Shown here piece by piece: positions 46,813-58,200 of a DNA stretch of 64,000 nt. This stretch comes from Undaria pinnatifida (Eukaryota > Sar > Phaeophyceae > Laminariales > Alariaceae), in NCBI GenBank assembly GCA_012845835.1, contig JABAKD010000021.1:6293386-6357385 (forward strand). The letters are read 5' to 3'. Within the stretch, counting starts at the first letter, position 1; each line of letters begins with the position of its first letter. The translations under genes were made by a program, and so were the position numbers. Under the pieces are notes generated by a model, which saw only the letters and a list, made by a program, of their open reading frames with translations, was not told the origin of the DNA and did not search any database.

Positions 46813-47119
46813 GCGTGTGCTCGAATTTATCCGACCGAAATCTGATGAATATAGCTCGAAATCGGACTTACATAAACAACGGTAGATTTTATTAGTAGTA
46901 CATTGTTGTGATTGTTGGTCTATATCGAACTCTTGGCATTACCTTACATAGTGTACGCGCAGACTAGGGTTGTGTGCATGACATTCTTCACTCTACCAAG
47001 TCAGTGATGAATTGAACAATTCGAAGTGCTTCCCTGCCCTAACCAAAGCATGGGTGCCGGCGTATGTCGGAGCCATTGCAATTTGTTGAGAAATATTCTT
47101 CCTTCCGCTATTTCAAATG

Positions 47120-47292
47120 ACCCTGTTGACCCTGATAGCAACGCTGTAGTTGCAAGGGGAGTCGCCGAACTATATCATTAGCGAAGACACACAACCCGTA
47201 ATACACGCGATCGGAGAATCACACACCGCTTGCAATGAATAGTGTCGACAAATTTTTTCGATCTCACAACAACCGGAGTGTATTTAAATTTT
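47120..47292 (-). mobile_element. Foldback-family head fragment
   Basis: Read on the minus strand it has ACACTCCGG, TGTGTGATTCTCCGATCGCG, TTCGGCGACTCCCCTTGCAAC and CAGGGTCAACAGGGTCA. It stops there with no G-tract modules. It lies about 720 bp from the plus-strand copy at 48016, the two heads facing each other. Confidence 0.7.
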
Positions 47293-48015
47293 TGTTGAAA
47301 AGAAGAACATCGCCTTTTCACAACGATTTCGGTGTGGTTTCGCTCAAGGGGTAAAACAAATCGTCCACCTACGCCCTCAAATTTGACGAGGGCTGTTGGG
47401 ATGTGCGGCAACGTGGCAAACAAAGGAAATAAACGACAAAAATAAACAATGTACAAGGTACGCACGAGTAGCAACGTCAGGCCGGCAACGATGCGGAAAC
47501 AGTTGAACACAGTGCCTCCCGCTGCTAGCCCACGACCGCAAGCAGCAGAACAGCTGGCGGCAGCTAGCGGCAGCTAGAGGCAGCTAGCGGCAGCTAGCGA
47601 CAGAACCAGCTAGAGCAATTACACCGCCACGAGCAACTGCAGCAGCAACAGCTTATAGATAGTTTTGTTATGCATTTTTGGACCGACTAATCTTCTCGTC
47701 GCTGCTGCTGCTGCTGCTGCTGCCCTCCACCGCAGCTTGGTTGGATTTACACGAACGGGAGGTCATCATGCTGTCACGAGAACGAGTACGAGTAGTCCTT
47801 CCGGGAACGACGCATTCTGACACGCAACAGGCGAGGACGTACCGTGGCAGCGGGCCGCTTGCAGTCCGACGGCGTCCCGCCGGCACTGCCCAACGCCGCT
47901 CGTCCGCGGCATACTCCAGCTACACCTCTAGAGTCTCTGTTCTCTCAGCGGTTGTCTTGTTGTGTATGCAGTAATCGGTGCTGGTGGTGCGTGCGAGGCA
48001 TGGAAATGCTCGGTG
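47293..48015. other. Interval with minisatellite and CTG run
   Basis: A 10-bp minisatellite of GGCAGCTAGC occupies about 47553-47600, and about eight GCT/CTG units lie at 47699-47723. Open frames at 47668-47974 on both strands are short and unrecognised. Confidence 0.5.
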
Positions 48016-48634
48016 TATATTATAAAAATATAAATACACTCCAGCTGTGAGATCGAAGATTTTGTGGAAAATCGTTTTCGCAAGCTGCGTGTGATACTCC
48101 GATCGCGCGTATTACGGGTCGTGTGTCCTCATTAAGGATAGAGGTCGGCGACTCCCGTTGCAACTACAGTGTAGCTATCAGGATCAACAGGGTGATGTTA
48201 GGCAGTCTGTGCGCGGAAACTATAAAACCCGTTTCTGAGGGGGACAAAATCGGACAGCTGTAGAAAGAAATGCATCAGTTTATCTTTTGAATCCAGTAAG
48301 TCGAATAACCGGTTCGAGGGAGGGGCGGAGTCTTGGAAGACGTGGGCGCCTGATGTTTTTCAAAAGGGGGGTGGGAGGGGAGGAAAACGGCGGAGGGGCA
48401 GGTGGGGCAGCTCAATTTGTCCGTGGAAACTATCAACCCTTCTTGTGGGGGAGGGGGGGGGTGGGGGGGGGAGGGCTTTAGGTCGCATAGATGTAGTAGT
48501 TTGCTTTACACGTGGGGCTAGGTCTGTCTGGCGATATTGCGGGTGGTGGGGAAGGAGGGGGGGATATGGGCAGGGATGGTGCGAATTGCAGCAGCGGCAT
48601 GGACGGCTCGAAAATGATAATGAGGTGATATATA
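48016..48634 (+). mobile_element. Foldback-family element, short copy
   Basis: The head starts TATTATAAAAATATAAATACACTCC, and all head words follow up to GAATCCAGTAAGTCGAATAACC. Two or three G-punctuated modules come next (48365, 48450, 48556), ending at ATAATGAGGTGATAT. Confidence 0.8.
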
Positions 48635-50937
48635 TCAGTAATACTGACTCGACGCGTACGCGTCAGGCTCGAGGTATCTTCCCGATCCTCTGGAGCTTCT
48701 TGGGTGGTGTCATGACAACAGGGCTGTGCGTCTTGTCCTGTTTGGGGTGCTACATACCCTTGCGCAGGCGTTTGGCCCCAGACAAATGCTCGATGCGTTG
48801 TAGACGAAGTAAACAGAGAGACACAAGTGCCCACACGGCGTGGTTGTAGAGTAAATCAAGAGTGGAAAACGCCTTCCAGATCCGATAGGAATAAGGCCCG
48901 CGACGTGTTTGGAAACCTTTTTCAAATATCACCATGATTGTATGCCCACTACGAATGTTTCGGGAACATTCTCGATGCAAATTTCCGGCAACACTCTTGC
49001 ACAACACGACAGAAGAAAACAATGCGTCTTCATCGAAAATTAGGATGTGTAAAAGAAAACAGGGGACAGATGGCGTTTGTTTTGCGAGATGCAATGGAGT
49101 AGTACTACCTACCGTGTGCGCACGCACGTACCGTGTGCGCACGCACGTACGCGCGCCCTCACAGGACTTCACCCGTGCTGCTGTCCGGCAACCTTTTTAC
49201 GCGGTTGTTGTCATCTGCCGCTAGGACGCCGGAATGTGCGTTCCTGCGCATGACTGCTGTAACGGGAAACGCGAGACAAATACATTCAGGATGAGTAAAA
49301 AACTTGCGGACGTGTGGCGACACACACAACAACCAAGGACGAGAGCACGAATGTGTGGCGACAAACGCGAAGAAGACACAACAGTAGTGGCAGTAGTAGC
49401 ACACCACGGCATGGCCAAGAGAGAGGGCCCTCCCGGCCTGGCTGTTGTGGCACAGCCGCATCTACCACGTGTCCGTTCCCGACACGGCTGGGTTGTGGTG
49501 GATGTGGGCCGTTTGGGGAGGGAGGTGATATCGTTGTGTGGGGCGGGTGGGGTGTGTATGTCCGTGAAAACTGGCTTGCTGCTTGCAGGACTAAGCATCA
49601 ACTTCAACCAAAGAGCCCCCCTCGCAGGATTTGTAACACCCTGTGTTACGGTTAAGGATCGTTAGGGTTCAACTTCACCCTAGCTTCTGCTCAAACGTGT
49701 GTTAAAAAAAGTATATTCTTGCTGTTATTCAGAAATTGACCGCAGATCTTGTCTTCGGGACAATTTCTGAATACGCAAATTTCCAAAAATCGTACCTTCG
49801 CAAACACTGCACTCACGAAAAGCAGCAACGACCAGTGTAGACTGAATGGGATAACATACCGTAGACAGCACAGAAGGGCCCGCAGCACCATTAAAGTATT
49901 GAGAGCGCACGAAGTTTGATTTTTTTATTTCAACTAAGATCGGAAAAACGACGGTTCTTTAAATCTTGAACGTTTCCATTTGTAGGCAACTCGCTGTCTT
50001 ACGTACAAGTATAAAGTTGCCATGCGTGTGCAGGGATGTGTATTCCAAAGGGTACCATTTTGGTGTGAAACATGGGGGGCAGTGGAGGAATCAATGTCGG
50101 AGTTCTAAGCTGGGAAGAACTCGTACCGGCTAGTATGTAGATGGACCAAAACGAACTCGGATGTTGCCGCACGGGTGGATAGGCGACAGGGTCGAGATCA
50201 GCCCTCAGAAGCGATTGGAGTGGAGGCAGGGCTGCTCACAGTTTGGAGTGGACTCGTTTTCACCAAGATATAAAGTTGACCCATCCAAGTTGCTCGCCGG
50301 AGTGGGTGTAGACTAAATCGTGAAGACCGGGAGGTTGGAGAGGGAACCAGTAGCAGAACTTGGCATTGGAGCGACCGCTCCTGTAGAGACCGTCAAATAT
50401 CCTAGCCTTGGATAGCGCGACGGGATGGCGACACCATTCCAGGTATTAGTACCCTAGATGAGTTGTCGTTTGGTTTCGTTGGTTTCGGTTTCAAAGAAGA
50501 CTTCATACCGGTCGAGGGTGGTCGTAGATTGTTGTCAGAGACAATCGCACACCACCCCTTTCAAATGTGACCGTCGTTTCAGGTTGCCTCAAGCGCCTGC
50601 AGAGGCTCTGTTGGATGTAGGTGTATCTGGCGTCTAACACGAACTGTGCTGGCGAAGAACAACCATTTTTTTGTTAGTATCTGTAATGCTCCCGATGATT
50701 TTTTGAATTTTGACGTGAACATGTGACTCGTTATACTCCTATGTTCGAGTACATTTAAAACGGTTTCTCCCCAAGCTCTATTTGGTTTTCGTTTTTTGTC
50801 AATTTTTTTATGAAGTTCTCACGTTTTTGGGACTTACTTGTGTCGTTTCGGCCACACACAGATGATGCGCTATTTTAATGCTTTCGATGACCAACGATGC
50901 CGGCGTAGGAAATACATCGATACATTCCGAGGCACAT
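48635..50937. other. Unassigned interval, no gene recognised
   Basis: A 19-bp tandem duplication, ACCGTGTGCGCACGCACGT, lies at 49111-49148. Overlapping GC-rich frames at 49159-49665 (up to 143 codons) occur on both strands and show no domain. From 49.7 to 50.9 kb no frame exceeds 66 codons. Confidence 0.45.
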
Positions 50938-51735
50938 ATATATTATAAATATTTAAATACACTCCAGCTGTGAGATCGAATATTTTGTCGAAACTCGTCT
51001 TTGCAAGCTGTGTGTGATACTTCGATCGCGCGTATTACGGGTTATGTGTCCTCATTAAGGATATTGGTCGGCGATTCCCCCAGCAGCTACAGTGTAGCTA
51101 TCATGGTCAACAGGGTGACGTTAAGCAGTCTGTGCGCGGAAACTATAAAAACCGTTTCTGAGGGGGACAAAATCTGACAGCTGTGGAAGGAAATGCATCA
51201 GTTTATCAAGTATATCCTGTAAGTCGAATATCCGGTGAGGGGAGGGCGGAGTTTCGAAGAACGTGTGGGCCTCATTTTGATCAAAAGGGGGGCGGGAGGG
51301 GGGGAGGGGTGGAAGGGGACGGGTGGGGCAGGTCTATTTCTGCGTTGAAACTATAAATATTCCTTGTGGGCGAGGGGGGGGGAATGTGGCAGGGTGGGCC
51401 GGGGGCGGGGGGGAAGGGCTTTAGGTCGCATATATGTAGCCGTTTGCTATACTCGTGGTGCTAGGTCTAGGCGATGGTGCGGGTGGTGGGGAAGGAAGGG
51501 GCGTTGGGGGCGGGGGTGGGTGGGAATTGCAGCAGTGGCATGGACGGCTCTGAAACGATAGCCAGGCGATATCCAGGGCGTGGAAGTGTTTATTACTGTG
51601 GCGGATTTCGATATTAGGTGGGGCGTCTAAGCAAGGAAAAGCGAGGAGAAAAAAAAAAAAAAAAAGCGGGCGGGGGGGGGGCCGGGGGGGGAGGGTTTTC
51701 AAGAGGTTTAGGTCACATAAAATTTTAAAATAGGT
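50938..51735 (+). mobile_element. Foldback-family element, short copy
   Basis: The head begins TATTATAAATATTTAAATACACTCC and is complete through ATCCTGTAAGTCGAATATCC. Modules with G-runs lie near 51290, 51370, 51400 and 51665. It ends with AAGAGGTTTAGGTCACATAAAA, the same terminal word seen at about 16805 and 37955. Confidence 0.8.
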
Positions 51736-51986
51736 ATATAACATGGCTTTTGCATTCCAAATGTTGTCGATCCCAGGGTTGTATCTGAATTTGATCTAGG
51801 GTATCGTATGAACGCCTACTCCTTGGAGAAAATCGAACTACGCAATGTTCAATATAATGATCGGTCAGACAAACCCAAGGAGGCATCTCCCCCTAGGGGA
51901 GCAGTAGAACTATCTACTTCACAGCTCATTTCTATTGCCCTACCCGGAACATGACTTCGGATAATTTCTTTCGCGCAACCCGTCTA

Positions 51987-52600
51987 TCAGAAGGGTACTC
52001 CTGCCAGCACCATACAAACCACCGATGGCTCCACGGGTGACAGGTATATCTGTCGGAAACACAACATGGTACAAAACGAGTCGTTCAACGGTGGACCCCC
52101 CAACGTTTCGCTAACGAAATCGCCGGTTTCGAAAGCAGCTCCCGGCGGTATGTCCTGACTTTTGGAGCTTCTTGCCACCCTGACGTTCATATGTCGAGTC
52201 CTCTTTACGCAGTGTCGAGCAACCATTAAAGGTTCGTTAAACAAAACCGCTCGTTGAGGGGGGGTAGGGGGGGTGTCGATGTATCAGTCCAACGTGCAGC
52301 CCTTACGGTGGGATGGCTCCAAGAGACTTGCCCGCCTTCACTAACATCGCTTGTCGGAACTTTATACATAGATTATTGTTGACTTTTATCGGCAAAACGT
52401 TTCGTCAGTGAGCGTTCTAGACGAACAAAAAGGTTAGCCTAGTGTTGGAAGCGATGTCCCACTAGAGAGTCCGCTGCATCCTCTGTAGGTCTGCTTCAAT
52501 TCCCCCATCGTCAGCAAAACGCAGGACGAGTTTGAAATCGACGACTGGCTCGAACTTCGTCCTCCGTTGTATTCCATGTTCTAGTTCATTTGTCGTATTT
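51987..52600 (-). pseudogene. Probable non-LTR reverse transcriptase fragment
   Basis: The minus frame from ~52600 reads KFEPVVDFKLVLRFADDGGI, then LQRMQRTL, a TAG, then WDIASNTRLTF. FADD (52507-52518) followed ~15 residues later by an LQ-M-L helix and then A-NTRLTF resembles the catalytic box and next motif of non-LTR (LINE) reverse transcriptases. Further on, 52244-51987 is open and begins FNEP, then VKRTRHMNVRVA, plausible as the following part after an insertion or deletion. The finger domains upstream are not visible. It may be a relic of the partner LINE that mobilised SINEs, but that link is speculative. Confidence 0.4.
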
Positions 52601-53645
52601 ATGCATGCCTGTTAACAATGGTTATGATTTACACAAGGGAGAACCACAGGAACTGAAACACATTCAAGTCTTCCAGTACAATATTTTTCAAAGGTGCTGA
52701 TAGCACTGGCTAGACGCGCATATACATATATATATATATATATATAAATCAAGTTGGTATGGTCTGGGCAATGGATTCCACAATGTATATGTCGGAGTCG
52801 GTCATAGCAATAAACGTAAGACGCGCGCAACCCAATTCATGTCTAAGCCTTGATTGCGGCAGATGTAGAGCCGTGACATAACCGAACATGCCCTAGATAT
52901 ATTCAAGCGAGGCGCGTGAGCGTACTGCTATGTTACTACTGAGAAGCAGCACTCGCTTGTGATCGTTGTGGTATCACGCGGTATTTTTCTGCGCGGTGAT
53001 ACAGACCCTACCTGGGTATACACAATGGGACACGCATTCGTTCTGTATGAGGAACATGTTCGAGCCTACTGGGGACCTGCATTGGCAACCGTTACCACAC
53101 GGCCACTCGAAAACATCGTTGAAGAAAGGAGTCGTCGTAAAACAAAAATACATGAAATAATATTTGTTGAGGTTGGACCAGGCTAGAAGGTAAATGTTGA
53201 GACGGTCCCATGCGCCAGGTCGCCCCTATGATATATCCCGAATCGCTCGAGCTCTTGCTGCAAAAGACGTTCCAGCCAACGTTGAGGCGTGAACACTGAT
53301 GTGCCTTCTTCCTGGGCATCGGCGGTTCTCGTGCTCTCGGACGTGTCACTTGTTTAATTTTTTCTGCGCTTGGTAAAAGTATATATTTCGGGGGGGGGGG
53401 GATGTGTCTATAAAGCCATGCCAATCAATTTGAAAAGCGGCGATGATTCAGCCATACCCCCCTTCTCTCGGTCCAAATATATGTTTAATAGCGGCCTTGG
53501 TGAATATTTAAAGTACACTAGGTCATAGCGGTAAAACGATTGTCATAGTTTGTTTATATATCATATGCCAGAAGTGTTGTAGGTGGCGTGAGGAGCAGTA
53601 GTAAAAATCAATCGTTTTGCTTGATAACCTGTGAGGGCGCGTTTT
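52601..53645. other. Unassigned interval
   Basis: A TA dinucleotide run lies at 52725-52747. Frames at 52959-53186 (plus) and 53092-53424 (minus) overlap and have no domain. A G-run occurs at 53389-53401. Confidence 0.4.
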
Positions 53646-53938
53646 TACCTGTCAGTGGCCAAGTCGCAATAGGCCAGGTGGTCACGGCTCAAATTGTCGT
53701 GTCCCACGACACCAGTGCGGTTGAAAACCGTCAGGGGGCGCCGTGGGAGTCTGCCCGTGTGGACATCGTTGGGCTTCAGACCTGTCGCGGCGCTGACGTA
53801 ATTGTTGTAGCCGAATTCGACGTGGGGCAGATGCAAGTACCAATCGCCTTGTCGCTCGTCGACGACCATATCCAAATTTGGGCCATAGTGTGGTTTACCT
53901 GCTCAAAGCCCCCGTTACAGTTGGGATGGTAAAATGGG
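53646..53938 (-). pseudogene. Ty3/gypsy integrase fragment, element B
   Basis: The minus strand reads FYHPNCNGGFEQVNHTMAQ and, after a one-base frameshift, VVDERQGDWYLHLPHVEFGY then NNYVSAATGL. It continues with GRLPRRPLTVFNRTGV and HLAYCDLATDR. These are the end of the integrase catalytic core and the start of the C-terminal region. The N of NGG..E lies at the position of the family's catalytic-Glu helix (the E of GGFEQVNH is the likely last D,D-35-E residue). The HHCC finger and the two Asp residues are absent. Integrase inserts the element DNA into the host chromosome. The fragment ends at 53646. Confidence 0.75.
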
Positions 53939-54015
53939 GACTGCCAGAATAACACCACTTTGTCCGTGGAGTATTTGAGGGTAAGGTCAAAAGCCGTGTT
54001 GGAATTTGAGCCTGC
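53938..54015 (-). pseudogene. NADAR lead-in joined to integrase, element B
   Basis: The frame reads SNTAFDLTLKYSTDKVVLFW, matching residues before and at the start of the NADAR domain in element A. It then passes in frame into the integrase words at 53938. The rest of NADAR is missing. The join looks like a deletion or template switch. Confidence 0.65.
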
Positions 54016-54640
54016 AATGACCCCGTCCGGAAACACCAGGCCTCGCGAGCGCGACGCAAAACCCGAACCCGTGGTTTCTCGTGTCGGATCTCTGTTCACT
54101 CGTTGGCGGAAACGCGAGAAAATCCGCTTTAACTGCGCCCGAACAATGTCAAAAACCGCCGGTGCCAAGCCGTTGATAGCCTCGTTGGACATTTATGGGT
54201 CTGCAATGTCCTCTTCTGTGAACACCAGCCTTCGGCTCTTTGGGCCTGTAGTGTCCCCTTGCAGCAGCACCAAGCCTCGGGAGCAAGATGCGAGTGCGAA
54301 CCTGGGGTTTCTCGCCTAGGGTCTTCCTCACCCAATAACGAAAACTCGTAAGAAGCCGCCCTCGCGGCACCCAAAAAAAAGTCCAACACCGACGGTGCCA
54401 ACCCCTCGGTAGCCTCGTAGGACATTTGGGTCTGTTATTTCCCCCTCTCTGGAAACATCAGACCTCGGATATTTGGGCCTGTAGCGTCCCTTTCAGGTAC
54501 AACCAGGCCCCGGGAGCACGGCGCTAATCCGGACGAACGGTTTCTCGCGTCGTGGCCTCGTCGCTCGTTGGCGGATAATCGCAAGAAACCTGCTCTAACT
54601 GCACCCGAAGGGGAAGGGGCTCTGAGCTCCTTCTGCTTCA
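54016..54640 (-). repeat. Coding ~233-bp repeats, element B
   Basis: Three units homologous to 7030-7640 begin near 54425 and 54192 with SYEATEGLAPSV and SNEAINGLAPAV; a third, partial unit lies at 54435-54640. The spacing of 233 bp shifts the reading frame between units, as in copy A. Shared words include HDARNR, SCSRGLV-type and GTLQAQRAE. Confidence 0.7.
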
Positions 54641-54875
54641 AGACAGGCGCGATTCTTCCGTAAAATCACGGGAATAGCGTGCCACTGATCCGTGTCGAGG
54701 CTGTAGCGTCACCATTGGCCCGTCGCGCAGTGTAATATCTTCTTCCTGTGCCACTGGGGCAGACGCAGCCTGAACCACGTGGGTTAGCGTGTTAAGACGA
54801 ACAATGGTCCGTAGACCCTGTGAACGTCTTCCAGAGCGGAGCTCGGGCAAATGGCAGTACTGGATTTACCCGAGG

Positions 54876-55286
54876 TTACTCTTTTTCAATATGCCTATTG
54901 GAGGAGGGAGACGAGATAGCTAATCTTGTCGATACCTCCTTGATTGGAAAAAGGAGAGAGCGCCCGCTGTTATCGCGAGCAAACACTGGATCGAGCCTGG
55001 CAAATGATCTCGGTGGTTTAGTGTTGTTTTCCCCACATCTCAAATTGTACGCCACCTCGTGGTCAGAGAGAGTGTTTGAGGGTAGACCATCCCACACCTC
55101 AAACCGACCGCCACCGCCTGGTCAGGGAGAGGAGAGGATAAACACGTTCATGTAAAGAGGCGACGCGCCGTCACTGCAGCTATATTGTAGAGTGACGCGT
55201 GTCTTGGGGGGAGCGCGCAAAGCGCAAAACTCCCGTGCCAGGGTAGATGGGGGCGGAGTTTGAAGCGCGTACCCCCATTGCCAAGT
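54876..55286 (-). pseudogene. Post-gag conserved block, element B
   Basis: The piece 54876-55097 reads DHEVAYNLRCGE and PRSFARLDPVFARDNSGRS, which matches the post-gag block of element A with few changes. Function unknown. Conservation at the protein level, despite breaks elsewhere, suggests it was under selection before the copies decayed. Confidence 0.5.
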
Positions 55287-58200
55287 TTATGCCGCGGCTG
55301 AGAAAATGGCACGGGAAGCGCGGCTCTGGGTCGCCGAACTCAGACCATAACCGAGGGGAACGTCGCCGGAAGCATGCGTTCTCACCGTCGAAAAAAATGG
55401 AATTGCCTTGCTTGAGGGAACCACGTTCGAAGCGCTAATTCCCGCCGCTGGTACTACCCCGTGATAATCGTCCGCAGACGTCGTAGGGGCCAGTGGGCTC
55501 TTGAAAAAAGCATTCTGTGCTGCGTTTTTGGACAGGCTAGTAACAGGACCACGAGCATTATCTGAGACTAAAAGAGGTGCCCCCGACAGTGTTGTCAACG
55601 GCGCTGTGCCGCCGTCGAGCTGTCGATTTGCCGGTTCGGAATGTGCCACGCTGACGCGCGTTAGTATTTCCACCCGTGTTATGGTCGGCTTTAAAGCGCA
55701 TTCGAGCAGAAGAACAGAGGGCAGAAGAGGCGGGCGTGTGCGTAATACCACCATGGTGATCCGACGTGTATGTGCTATCCTTGTGACAGATATCCTGGCC
55801 CCGATCCTGGTGGTACCCGCACGATTGACCTTAAAAGTAGCGACGATTTTTATTGTGGTTGTTCGGGCGAGAAGATTTGTCGTCTCGTCGGTAGCAAACC
55901 ATGCGTGTTTGTCAACATCGTTGTGCGTCATCGTCGCCAAGTTGGCCAAGTTCAGCGTTCGAGAAGCCACTCGCAGTAACGAAAGGATGTCTACAATGTT
56001 TGAAGGGATGGTTCTCCTCGTGGCAGTTGAGGCAAGCCCCTGGGCATCAGCGCGAGGTAAAAAGGGGCCGCTCCAAAGGGAAGGGTCGTCTCTCTTGAAC
56101 GAGGCAATAACGGTAAAACCTATTGCACAATGATGCTCTTCTAGTGGCCAGATGTTCGATGTGTGGTCAAGCCAAAGGTCAGATAGATTATCGATGGGCA
56201 TGACCGTTGAATGATGTATCGATCCCGTCTGCCACGAAAGCGACTGGGACGGCACTCGGCCCTGGACGCGCCCATGATCGGTGGGCCGGGGTCCTGACGG
56301 GGCGGATGACCATGATCCCGTCGAAGAAACCGGGAGAGAAAACATATGTTTCGCCGGTGAATGCAGAAATATAATTTTGCGCTTAGCCCTGAAAAAAAAC
56401 GCTACATAGCATCCAACGTGGCGTATGGCCACGAGTCCGTTGCCTTTGAAACAGGAGACAAATCAGGCAGGAGAGCAGGAAATTGCTTCTTCGCAGCCAC
56501 TCGAACCATTTCCAACATCACATCCGTCTCCGGAGACAACACACGCTCACTCCACGTAGCGATCGACACAAGTACGCGAAGCTCCTGACTGAAATAAGAT
56601 AATGGCGTGCCGTTACACATTCCAAAACTATGCAACTTAGTGTAGCCCCCCTCCGTGTGAACCCCCCAGATACGCGTCATCAGCAGACGCAACAGGAGGG
56701 TGAAAGCATCAGGCCCAGATGCTCCTCCTGCCATGGCTCTTGATACCTCTTGCCTTCTACCACGACAACCTCGCTGTGGTCGTCCGTGCTCGAGACCGAA
56801 GACGAGCGAGAGGAGGTTGACGATCCGTCCCACGCTGAACGTCTCATCATGCCGTTTCTGCGCCCTCGGTGGCGTCCGCCAGAGCTGCCGCCACTGACCC
56901 GGTTGTTGTACCAAAGATGCCCCCTCGGCCGCGCCCTCAGCCACACCGCCGTTTAACCGCCCTCCGTTGCCTTCGCCAGAGCTGCGGTCAACTGCCCCGT
57001 CTGTTGGATCAAAGTTGCCAGCCCGGTGGCGCCTTAAGCCACACCAGCACCCGATGCGCCTCCGCCGCAACCACCCCCGCTGTCACCCCCGCGGTGGTTG
57101 TGGTGGTCGCTACCCCCACCGTTTTGCTGCCATCTCCACGATTGGGGGCCCCGCGGACGCGACTGTCGCTGCGTCGCTGTTTGCGCCGTTTGCGTTTCGC
57201 TAACTCGTCCTCCGGGGTTCGACCCGAAGACGAGGTCGGGGGTCTCGTCGTGGGCCAGCAGCAGGGCCTTGACGCGGGCAAGGGTCGAGGCGACTCTCGT
57301 CTGTCCGGCACAGGGCGTATGAAACATGCAAGCCCAGGCCGCTTCCACTGGAAGGGCCTGCACTTGCCACGGTGCCGGCCTCTCTGACGTGAGGAGGGCG
57401 ATCCGTTTCCACCACCGTGACGGCCAGCGTCGGGTAGAACTTTACCCTCGGTGTTGACGCCATGCACGCGACGCTGGCTTTGAAAAAGGCGGCGTCCCCG
57501 GTCGTGGTCCCTGGGATGCGATACCCTGCGGGCGCGTCAAGGGCGAGGGGGCCGCGGTAGTTCTTGCCGCAGCCGACGCAGCCAGTTGGGCAAGAGCTTG
57601 TTGCGCCCTCTCCACTACCGGAGACACCTCTCGCGCAGCGGTCTTCGCCTGCTCGATATCTCCGTCAAACCGTCGTCGGCGTGCTTCATATAGGAGATAT
57701 AAATGGTTGGCGTAGTCGGGCGCCCGCTGAGTCCGCGCCGCCGCATGTGCCAAGTCAAAGGGGTCATGATGGGCGCCCAGGTCCAGGCAACCATAGAGGT
57801 GGCGCTCTGCCGAGCGCGGAGAGCCCAGGTGGCGTCGGTGGTGCCCTGTTGAGAGCGACGGGGGGCAGCTGGTGGCGCTCCCCTGGGGCTGGCGAGCGCT
57901 GGCGTCGAGACGCCCCCGAGTCGGGTCTCGGTTGGTCCGTCTTGTTCTCTGGGCGAACCGGCGCGTCGACCGTTTGGGTTGATGGGCCCGGGTGGTGGGA
58001 TGGTGGTGCGTCCTCTGTGTCGTCACCGGAACCCGCCACCGGTGATCCCCCACGTCTCGAGTAGCGGGATCTCGAGCGAGCTCTCCCTGTCTCGTGGGCA
58101 TCCAGGTTGGGGCGCGTGGAAGACCTCAGCCTTCTCCGAGTAGCCCACATTCTCACTGGTAGACATGTTGCGTGTTGTCTGTAGGGAGGCAAGCGGAAGG
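55287..58200 (-). pseudogene. gag: Gag polyprotein remnant, element B
   Basis: Pieces in order on the minus strand are 58192-57764 (Pro/Arg-rich start), 58101-57442 (with DGDIEQAKTAAREVS), 57363-57034, 57070-56402 (with AMAGGASGPDAFTLLLRLL and SERVLSPETDVM) and 56432-55287 (381 codons, with PLEEHHCAIGF, then a frameshift before the knuckle). They correspond one to one with element A. The breaks fall at different places in the two copies, so most mutations arose after they separated. Gag would form the element's RNA-packaging particle. Confidence 0.75.
55981..56040 (-). other. CCHC zinc knuckle, element B
   Basis: On the minus strand this encodes GLCLNCHEENHPFKHCRHPF, a CX2CX4HX4C knuckle matching that at 5616-5657 in element A. 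It lies in a different frame from the 381-codon open frame overlapping it, confirming a frameshift just upstream. Confidence 0.85.

Noticed and set aside
55501-56133. 210-codon plus-strand frame inside element B
   Set aside because: It is the shadow of the gag remnant on the minus strand, and the zinc knuckle lies on the other strand.
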